This document shows, one piece after another, positions 57,837 to 64,000 of a stretch of DNA of 64,000 nucleotides. The stretch's first letter is position 1; each line of letters begins with the position of its first letter. The stretch comes from CAVEFW01 sp963643505. Lineage in GTDB: Bacteria; Actinomycetota; Coriobacteriia; Coriobacteriales; Eggerthellaceae. The DNA lies in NCBI GenBank assembly GCA_963643505.1, contig CAVIKF010000002.1, positions 217,655 to 281,654 on the forward strand, written 5' to 3'. Under the pieces are notes generated by a model. The model was not told the origin of the DNA. It made no database searches and was given only the letters and a program-made list of their open reading frames with translations. The position numbers and the translations under genes were made by a program.

Positions 57837-57858
57837 CTAGTTCAACCCTAGCTCAACG
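57837..57858. repeat. 11-bp tandem duplication across the stop of the minus-strand PBP gene
   Basis: ctagttcaacc and ctagctcaacg (9/11 identical). On the minus strand the end TTGAGCTAG is repeated as TTGAACTAG. Confidence 0.7.
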
Positions 57859-59878
57859 AGAACGTCACATCGTCGTTTTCGCTATATGTGGAACCATCGG
57901 CTTCAGTCCCATTTGAGTCGGTGTCGGTAGTGTTGGTCGTTGCGGTAGACGACCCCGAGCCGGAATGCAGCGTGTTGTAGATGCTGTTGTATTTCGGAGA
58001 GTCGGCAGTGTCGAAGGCTTTGGTCTCCTTGCCATCCAATGCGAGCGTCATGAATTCGCGCCATATGGTCTTGCACCACGTTGCCTCATACATTTGTCGC
58101 TCGGGGTCGGCGCCAGCCCACACCGCGACGGAGTATTGTGGGGTGTAGCCGACGTACCACAGATCGCGCCACTCTTCGGAAGTGCCGGTCTTGCCTGCCG
58201 AAACCTGGCCGTTGGTAAGACGGGCGTCGGTCGCGGTGCCGTAGTTGACGACTCCCTCGAGAACTTGGGTGACAGCGTAGGATACTTCCTTCGTGATGAC
58301 CTGTTTGCCCTGCGGGTTGGTGTTGTCGATGATGGTGGAGCCGGCGTTATCAACGACTTTCTTGATGCAGGTGGCATCGCAATGGACGCCGTTGTTGGCG
58401 AAGGTACTGTAGCCGCTAGCCATCTTTAGCGTGTTGACTTGGGCGACGCCGAGAGTCAAGGCGGGGTAGGCTCCGAAACCATGCGTACCGGAGACGCCGA
58501 GGCGGTTTGCCATCTCCAAGACGCTTGCCGGGGTGACGCCGTTTTCGTCGGTGACGAGGTGGGCAAAGCCGGTGTTAGAGGAGACCCAGATCGCAGACTC
58601 AATGGAGCGAATGCCGTAATTGTAGCCTGCGTAGTTCTCGACGCTCCATCCATTGATGGTGTCTCGTGACGAGCAGTCGACGGTTGCCTTCGGGCTGATG
58701 CCCTGCTCGATTGCTGCAGCCAAGGTGAATACCTTGAAGCTCGATCCTGCTTGGCGACCAGATTCGCTCGTTGCAAGATTGAACTGGTTGCTGTAGTAGT
58801 CACGACCACCGATCATAGCCAGGACGTAGCCGGTCGAAGGCTCTATGCAGGTAAGAGACAGGTAGATATCGTCGTCAAGGCCTCCATACATGTCGTTGGT
58901 GACGTCCTCGGCATAGCCTTGCAACGTCGGGTCGATCGTCGTATAGACGGTCAGGCCGCCTTCGAATACCGTCTCGTAGTCAAGCTGCTCAAGAAGGGTG
59001 TCCCTGACGTAGCTGGTGAAGTAGGGGTACTCGAGGATGCCGTCTTCGGACTTTGCAGGGGCAAGGTTGAGGTTGAGGTCGCTTGCCGCCGCCGCGTCAT
59101 ACTCGGCCTGCGTGATGCAGCCGTAGGAGAGCATGCGGCTCAAAACCACATTGCGGCGTTTGACGCAATTCTCGGGGTAGTTGACCGGGTTGTTATACGT
59201 GGGCGATTGGGGAATCCCGATAAGCGTTGCGGCTTGGGCGATTGTCAGATTTGCCGCGGATGTTTGGAAATAGTGCTGAGCTGCCGCTTCGATACCGTAG
59301 CACCCGTCGCCGTAGTTGATGGTGTTGATGTACATCATGAGAATCTCGTTCTTCGAGTACGCCTTTTCCATCTGTAAAGCGAGGTCTGCCTCGCGAACCT
59401 TGCGCTTGAGAGAGATGTCGTTGGCCTCTTCGGAGAGGAGCGTGTTGCGAACGAGCTGTTGGGTGATCGTTGACGCGCCTTCCAAGTCGCCGCCTACGAA
59501 ATTGTTGACGAAGGCGCGTGCTATGCCGAGGGCGTCAACGCCGTTGTGCTCATAGAAGCGTTCATCCTCGGTAGCAACCGTGCCAGCCAAGACGTAGTTG
59601 TTAACTTGGTTGATGGTGACGGGTTGTTGGTCTTGGAGGTAGAACTCGGCAAGAACGGTCGATTCGTCGTTGGCATACACAACGGTTTTCGAGCTATACT
59701 CAAACGCCGTCGTGTTCGTGACACTCGGAAGATCCCGTGTCCACTCCTTGATGGAGTTCATGACGCTGTTGGCGGATACGTAACCGATGAGGGCTATCGC
59801 AATGACGATGCAGAGCAGGACCCATCGGATTGGATGGGGATGGGCATTGCGTTGTTTTCTTCTTGTCTTCATGAGCAT
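57848..59878 (-). CDS. Class A penicillin-binding protein (transglycosylase/transpeptidase), copy 2
   Basis: Second bifunctional PBP, 676 aa. Anchor helix about 17-40 (WVLLCIVIAIALIGYVSANS, split). The GT51 domain has VATEDERFYEHNGVDALGIA (about 93-112), GASTITQQLVRN (about 124-135) and NTINYGDGCYGIEAAAQHYF. The transpeptidase domain has RQAGSSFKVFT (SxxK, about 365-375), SSNTGFAHL (about 430) and KTGTSEEW (about 548-555). The tail is Thr/Ser/Asp-rich. It is convergent with copy 1 plus the lipoprotein, and similar along its whole length to copy 1, consistent with an old duplication. The start is ATG 59878 or ATG 59872. Confidence 0.94.
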   Translation of the reverse strand: MLMKTRRKQRNAHPHPIRWVLLCIVIAIALIGYVSANSVMNSIKEWTRDLPSVTNTTAFEYSSKTVVYANDESTVLAEFYLQDQQPVTINQVNNYVLAGTVATEDERFYEHNGVDALGIARAFVNNFVGGDLEGASTITQQLVRNTLLSEEANDISLKRKVREADLALQMEKAYSKNEILMMYINTINYGDGCYGIEAAAQHYFQTSAANLTIAQAATLIGIPQSPTYNNPVNYPENCVKRRNVVLSRMLSYGCITQAEYDAAAASDLNLNLAPAKSEDGILEYPYFTSYVRDTLLEQLDYETVFEGGLTVYTTIDPTLQGYAEDVTNDMYGGLDDDIYLSLTCIEPSTGYVLAMIGGRDYYSNQFNLATSESGRQAGSSFKVFTLAAAIEQGISPKATVDCSSRDTINGWSVENYAGYNYGIRSIESAIWVSSNTGFAHLVTDENGVTPASVLEMANRLGVSGTHGFGAYPALTLGVAQVNTLKMASGYSTFANNGVHCDATCIKKVVDNAGSTIIDNTNPQGKQVITKEVSYAVTQVLEGVVNYGTATDARLTNGQVSAGKTGTSEEWRDLWYVGYTPQYSVAVWAGADPERQMYEATWCKTIWREFMTLALDGKETKAFDTADSPKYNSIYNTLHSGSGSSTATTNTTDTDSNGTEADGSTYSENDDVTFSLS

Positions 59879-59929
59879 TTATACTACTACATAATTTCAC
59901 GCTAAAAACTTTGGGAGAGAGCAACATTC

Positions 59930-62407
59930 ATGAAAGAACATATTGAGCTTTTGGCCCCCGCGGGGAATCAGGCGGCGCTTCATGCGGCAGTAACAGCTGG
60001 CGCAGATGCGGTGTATCTCGGATTGGAGTCTTTCAACGCTCGCAGGAATGCGGAGAATTTCACGTATGAGTCTCTTGGCGAGGCATGCGCGTATGCCCAT
60101 GCCCGAGGTGTTCGTATCTATGTTGCGTTGAATACGGCGATTCTGCCAGGAGAGCTTCCTTGCGCATTGGAGTGCGCTCGCCAGGCGTGGCGCGTTGGGG
60201 CGGACGCTTTTATCGTGCAGGACATAGGTCTTGCCTTTGAGCTCCATCGCACGTTGCCCGAGGCGGAGCTTCATGCCTCGACCCAGATGAACATCCATGA
60301 TGGCGCCGGTCTTGAGGCGGCTGCCCTTTTGGGATGCAAGCGTGTGACCCTTTCTCGTGAGCTGTCGTTGGAAGAGATCGCGTTTTTGTGCGAGGTTGCT
60401 GATCAGCTTGGCATGGAGGTGGAGGTGTTTGCCCACGGTGCGCTGTGCGTATGCTATTCGGGCCAATGTCTCATGTCTTCGATGATAGGCGGGCGATCTG
60501 CCAACCGTGGTACATGCGCCCAACCTTGTCGCTTGCCCTATGAATTTTTCCGTTCCGGTCAAGAAAAGCCGCTGAAGACCCCCGGAGAGCACCTGCTTTC
60601 TCCTCGGGACCTTTGCTCTGTTGGTTTGTTGTCCGAGCTTCGGCGTGCGGGTGTGGCCTCTCTTAAAATCGAAGGACGCATGAAGTCCCCCGATTATGTT
60701 GCCTCGGTCGTCCGCGTGTATCGTGCTGTTTTGGATCGCCTCGAGGCGGGGCAAGACGCGACGCCGACCCACGAGGAACGCCAAGCCCTCTCCGAGGCGT
60801 TTTCTCGTGGTTTTACCACCGCATATCTCGAGAATTGCCGAGACAACGACATGATGAGCTACCAGCGTCCCAACAACCGAGGTGTGCCTGCGGGCCGCGT
60901 TGAGCGCGTGGGCAAGATGGCGCTGTTTCTGAAGCCCTCTCTTGATATCTGCGAGGGAGACATTCTTGAGATTTGGACGGGCAGGGGTCGTTCGGTCCAA
61001 GAGGTCTCTACGCTTGATTTCGACAAGAAAGGCCTTCTTTGCATTCCTGTTCGCGAGGGTGATCGGGACGCTCGTGCGGTGCGCGCGGGCGATCGCGTGT
61101 TCCGTGTCCGTAGCGCGCAGGCAGCGTTTGATGATGACGCGATGGAGCCAAGGTTGCCGGTTTGCGGTGTTGTGAATGCCCGGATAGGAAAACCCCTTTC
61201 CATCGAGTTTTGTCTTGCTGACGGTCGCTACAAGAGACGTCTTGGAGAGGCGGGCCTTGCTGTGGGAGCCGCCGAAGGGTTCGTCGTGGAGGCTGCGCGT
61301 ACCAAAGCCGTTACGGACGAGGACATTCGCTCCCACGTTGACCGCCTTGGCAATACCCCTTTCGTCCTTGAGCGTCTTGAAGTCAACCTTGATGAGGGGG
61401 TGGGTCTTGGTTTCTCCGCGATCCACCGTGTTCGTGCAGATGCTCTCGAAAACCTGTTGTCGGCGCTTGGTGGAACAGCGCAAAAACGCGTGCTTCCTAA
61501 GGTCGAGCCCCGATCCGTTGCGTATCCGGTTAAGTTCCCTCGGTGTAAGGTGGCGGCGCTTGTGGCGAATCCAACGTGTGCACGTGCCGCTCGTCGCGCA
61601 GGCGCCGACGTCGTCTATGTGCATGCGCTCAACTACAAGAGGGGGTCTGCAATGATGGCAGGACGCACGGTCGACTCGGTTGAGCAGGCGGGATATCCCA
61701 AAGGGTGCGCCATAGCCCTCCCTGTGGTTGCCCATGAGATGCTTGAAAATACGAGGGAGGCTGTTCGCGATATCGACGTGTGGGAATACGTGAAAGAGGG
61801 GCAGGCGACCCTTGCAGACAGCGTCGCATCCTTGTTGCGTGCTGATGATATGGGTGCCCTCCCTGAGGCAGGCCCACATATCCCCATTACAAACAAGGTG
61901 AGTCTTGAGGTTGTTTCCTCTTGGGGTGCTCAACGCGTATGGCTCTCTCCCGAGTTGACGTTGCGTCAAATCGCAGATATGACCGAGGGAGGCTCCCCTG
62001 TCCCTGTCGGATTGACGATCATCGGCGCCCAAGAGCTCATGGTAACCGAGCATTGCGTCCTTATGTCCCAAGCGCCTTGTAATGAGGATTGCGCTCATTG
62101 CCCTCGTCGCAAGGCGATACATTACCTCAAGGATCGAAAAGGTTACGACTTTCCTGTCTTTACCGACGCCATGGGTCGAAGTCACATATATAACAGTGTG
62201 TCCCTCGATATCGCCGCATTCGTCCCCGACCTCATCAAGGCTGGGGTCTCTGCGTTGATGGTCGACGCGACGCTCATGTCGGCGGAAGAGACCGCGCAGG
62301 CGGTGGGTCGAGCCGTGCGTGCGCGCGATATCGGCGAGCGCGATGGTAATGCTGTTTCCAAGGTCTCAAATGCCACAACGGGGCACCTGTTCCGTGGTGT
62401 GCAGTGA
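59930..62407 (+). CDS. Peptidase U32 family protein (with DUF3656-like C-terminal part)
   Basis: U32 proteins such as RlhA and TrhP act in RNA hydroxylation; others were first described as collagenases, so the exact function here is open. The 825-aa protein begins HIELLAPAGNQAALHAAVTAGADAVYLG and carries the U32 signature region with Fe-S-type cysteines, CVCYSGQCLMSSMIGGRSANR (split) then GTCAQPCR (about 180-202). A second U32-like segment lies at about 540-780 with further Cys (NEDCAHCPRRKAIH, about 715-728), and a DUF3656-type middle domain lies between. It is cytosolic, with no signal peptide. tyrS follows 87 bp later with its own promoter. Confidence 0.9.
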   Translation: MKEHIELLAPAGNQAALHAAVTAGADAVYLGLESFNARRNAENFTYESLGEACAYAHARGVRIYVALNTAILPGELPCALECARQAWRVGADAFIVQDIGLAFELHRTLPEAELHASTQMNIHDGAGLEAAALLGCKRVTLSRELSLEEIAFLCEVADQLGMEVEVFAHGALCVCYSGQCLMSSMIGGRSANRGTCAQPCRLPYEFFRSGQEKPLKTPGEHLLSPRDLCSVGLLSELRRAGVASLKIEGRMKSPDYVASVVRVYRAVLDRLEAGQDATPTHEERQALSEAFSRGFTTAYLENCRDNDMMSYQRPNNRGVPAGRVERVGKMALFLKPSLDICEGDILEIWTGRGRSVQEVSTLDFDKKGLLCIPVREGDRDARAVRAGDRVFRVRSAQAAFDDDAMEPRLPVCGVVNARIGKPLSIEFCLADGRYKRRLGEAGLAVGAAEGFVVEAARTKAVTDEDIRSHVDRLGNTPFVLERLEVNLDEGVGLGFSAIHRVRADALENLLSALGGTAQKRVLPKVEPRSVAYPVKFPRCKVAALVANPTCARAARRAGADVVYVHALNYKRGSAMMAGRTVDSVEQAGYPKGCAIALPVVAHEMLENTREAVRDIDVWEYVKEGQATLADSVASLLRADDMGALPEAGPHIPITNKVSLEVVSSWGAQRVWLSPELTLRQIADMTEGGSPVPVGLTIIGAQELMVTEHCVLMSQAPCNEDCAHCPRRKAIHYLKDRKGYDFPVFTDAMGRSHIYNSVSLDIAAFVPDLIKAGVSALMVDATLMSAEETAQAVGRAVRARDIGERDGNAVSKVSNATTGHLFRGVQ

Positions 62408-62431
62408 CGAGGCCGTTTGACGCTTTCAAAA

Positions 62432-62460
62432 TTGACCGCCTTTCTGCAAAGGCGTACCAT
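62432..62460 (+). promoter_or_regulatory. Putative tyrS promoter
   Basis: TTGACC, 17-bp spacer, TACCAT. It lies about 35 bp upstream of the tyrS ATG. No T-box leader fits in the space available. Confidence 0.55.
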
Positions 62461-62494
62461 CTCCGAATCAACCTTTTAATAGAGAGGACTCCGT

Positions 62495-63718
62495 ATGGGT
62501 ATTTACGAGGAGCTTCAGGCGCGCGGCCTTATCGCCCAGGTCACGGACGAGGAAGAAATCCGCGATTTGGTGAACAGCGGAGGTGCTCGCTTCTATATCG
62601 GTTTTGACCCCACGGCCGATTCTTTGCATGTGGGCCACTTCATGGCTTTGTGCCTCATGAAACGTCTGCAAATGGCCGGCAATAAGCCCATCGTTTTGTT
62701 GGGTGGAGGCACGGGTATGATCGGCGACCCCTCCGGTCGCACCGACATGCGCAAGATGATGACCGAGGAGACCATCCAACACAACTGCGATTGCTTCCTC
62801 AAGCAAATCGGACGTTTCATCGAGTTCGGCGACGACAAGGCCATTGTGGTGAACAACGCAGATTGGCTTATGGATTTGAAATACGTCGATGTTTTGCGCG
62901 AAGTCGGCCCCTGCTTCAGCGTGAACAACATGTTGCGTGCCGAGTGCTATAAGCAGCGTATGGAGCGCGGACTTTCGTTTTTCGAGTTTAATTACATGAT
63001 CATGCAGTCCTACGACTTCTACTACCTCCACAACCACTATGGGTGCAACATGCAGTTCGGTGGCGACGACCAGTGGTCCAACATGCTGGGCGGTACCGAG
63101 CTTATCCGCAAAAAGACCGGAGACGATGCGTACGCCATGACCATCACGCTCCTGTTGAACAGCGAGGGTAAGAAGATGGGAAAGACCGCCAATGGGGCGG
63201 TGTGGCTGGATCCCGAAAAGACCAGCCCCTACGAGTTCTACCAATATTGGCGCAACGTAGATGACGCAACCGTCACAAAATGCCTGCGCATGCTCACCTT
63301 TCTCTCTCTCGATCAGATTGCCGAGATGGAGGCGTGGGGCGACTCTCGCGTGAACGAGAAAAAGGAGATTTTGGCTTTTGAGCTCACGGCGTTGGTCCAC
63401 GGCGAGGATGCAGCGAAGAAGTCGCAAGAGACTGCTCGCGCAATTTTTAGTGGCGGCGGCGATAGCGAGAATATGCCGAGCACCGAGGTTCCAAAGGACA
63501 TGTTGGTCGACGACTCTGTCAATATTGTCGACCTCATGGTTCTTGCAGGCCTGGTCAAAAGCAAGAGCGAGGCGCGTAAGCTCATCCAGCAAAAGGGTGT
63601 AAGCTTGGGCGGCGAGCCGGTGGAAAGTCACGAGGATCGAGTGACCCGTGCGCAACTCGAGGAAGGTGCTATCGTGCGTAAGGGCAAGAAGGTGTTCCGC
63701 AAGTTCCGGTTGGTGTAA
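62495..63718 (+). CDS. tyrS: Tyrosyl-tRNA synthetase
   Basis: Charges tRNA-Tyr. The 407-aa class I enzyme has the HIGH-type motif SLHVGHFMAL (about 46-55), GGGTGMIGDPSGR (about 71-83) and QFGGDDQWSNMLGG (about 188-201). The KMSKS-type loop is GKKMGKT (about 226-232). A C-terminal S4 RNA-binding domain follows (about 345-405: LVKSKSEARKLIQQKGVSLGG, split). AGAGAGGACTCC precedes the ATG. The terminator follows directly. Confidence 0.97.
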   Translation: MGIYEELQARGLIAQVTDEEEIRDLVNSGGARFYIGFDPTADSLHVGHFMALCLMKRLQMAGNKPIVLLGGGTGMIGDPSGRTDMRKMMTEETIQHNCDCFLKQIGRFIEFGDDKAIVVNNADWLMDLKYVDVLREVGPCFSVNNMLRAECYKQRMERGLSFFEFNYMIMQSYDFYYLHNHYGCNMQFGGDDQWSNMLGGTELIRKKTGDDAYAMTITLLLNSEGKKMGKTANGAVWLDPEKTSPYEFYQYWRNVDDATVTKCLRMLTFLSLDQIAEMEAWGDSRVNEKKEILAFELTALVHGEDAAKKSQETARAIFSGGGDSENMPSTEVPKDMLVDDSVNIVDLMVLAGLVKSKSEARKLIQQKGVSLGGEPVESHEDRVTRAQLEEGAIVRKGKKVFRKFRLV

Positions 63719-63754
63719 ACGGCCATACCTAGAACACAGCGTTGCAAAGAGAAT

Positions 63755-63785
63755 GAGGGTGTCGGCTTTCCGACATCCTCTTTTT
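63755..63785 (+). terminator. Terminator of tyrS
   Basis: The 11-bp stem GAGGGTGTCGG / CCGACATCCTC (one wobble) with loop CTTT is followed by TTTTT. Confidence 0.92.
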
Positions 63786-63858
63786 GTATAGGCGCCATCG
63801 GCGTATAGGCGATCCACAGGCTCTTACGTATATAAGGTAAAAGAGGAGAGTTGGAGTA

Positions 63859-64000
63859 GTGTTTGGCGCAGCTTGCGTCAAAGCGTGTATGAATTGTGTT
63901 CAAAATAAGAAGGACAGCAACGTTATAAAAAAGCCGACCTATCTTATGCCCCACAACATGTGGTGCGTCCGCGGCCGGGCGGGCACAAGATTGGGCGGCG
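63859..64000 (+). CDS. Possible 5' end of a gene cut by the window edge
   Basis: From GTG 63859, with GAGGAGAG eight bases upstream, the frame stays open for 47 codons to the window end. The predicted start contains a Cys cluster (ACVKACMNCVQ) followed by a basic stretch. I do not recognise it, and an open frame of this length can arise by chance. Confidence 0.3.
   Translation, partial: MFGAACVKACMNCVQNKKDSNVIKKPTYLMPHNMWCVRGRAGTRLGG

Noticed and set aside
59897..62185. 762-codon open frame antisense to the U32 gene
   Set aside because: It mirrors a clear U32 coding region, has no family motifs, and its composition (excess of Arg, His and Leu) is that of a shadow frame in GC-rich DNA.
62408..62494. 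T-box riboswitch before tyrS
   Set aside because: The gap is only 87 bp, with a promoter inside it; no T-box sequence or terminator/antiterminator is present. The aspS leader likewise shows none.

Overview
The window is a contiguous piece of a bacterial chromosome. Gene density is high, intergenic gaps are short and the DNA is moderately GC-rich. Several genes start with GTG or TTG. I see no rRNA, transposase, integrase, phage structural gene or CRISPR array. The gene set suggests an anaerobic Gram-positive actinobacterium, most likely class Coriobacteriia: a fused MurT-GatD, LytR-CpsA-Psr protein, AddAB nuclease, DUF2207 protein, heterodisulfide-reductase-like Fe-S protein, two class A PBPs and an ArgJ/ArgB/ArgD/ArgR set. 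This placement is an inference from gene content; no 16S gene is present to confirm it.

Layout. 1-7.8 kb: end of a citrate synthase gene, tRNA-Ser(UGA), tadA-ispE, a minus-strand DUF2207 / shikimate-kinase-like / tRNA-Arg(CCU) run, tRNA-Ser(GCU), a HIT protein, an SGNH hydrolase and the ribosome hibernation factor. 8.1-10.7 kb: an Fe-S (HdrD/GlpC-like) and FAD oxidoreductase pair. 10.8-17.5 kb: an accessory block with a ribbon-helix-helix protein, a VWA/metallopeptidase-like protein, a MoxR-type AAA+ ATPase and a DUF6273-ankyrin protein on one strand, plus a zinc-ribbon membrane protein with a toxin-like C-terminus and an orphan small protein. 17.7-22.4 kb: aspS, glmU, a metallo-beta-lactamase-fold hydrolase and proC. 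22.6-29.2 kb: addB-addA. 29.4-34.0 kb: a MarR-controlled Hsp70 / J-protein / DUF5685 operon, divergent from an Rrf2 Fe-S regulator (34.2 kb). 34.8-41.6 kb: tRNA-Leu(CAG), fused murT-gatD, two divergent DUF262-only genes, and an LCP protein. 41.7-46.0 kb: queuosine genes queA, queH and tgt with a HAD hydrolase. 46.2-50.4 kb: fused secDF and rpsA. 50.7-54.9 kb: argJ-argB-argD and argR. 55.0-59.9 kb: two class A PBPs flanking a small lipoprotein. 59.9-63.7 kb: a U32 peptidase-family protein and tyrS, then the possible start of one more gene.

The most unusual signal is structural. Short tandem repeats (11-18 bp period) repeatedly span or directly follow stop codons, often copying the last codons together with the stop (for example dnaK, argD, the RHH gene, the MoxR gene, the DUF6273 gene and the genes at 57.7-57.85 kb). 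Longer-period copies follow the Rrf2 and plus-strand DUF262 genes. Second in interest are the VWA/MoxR/DUF6273-ankyrin module with a nested 66-bp inverted repeat upstream, and the divergent DUF262 pair, which lacks any visible nuclease domain. Regulatory candidates are a MarR-type palindrome over a -10 box, a shared ArgR-like motif in front of argJ and argR, and an rpsA leader hairpin that covers its own ribosome binding site.
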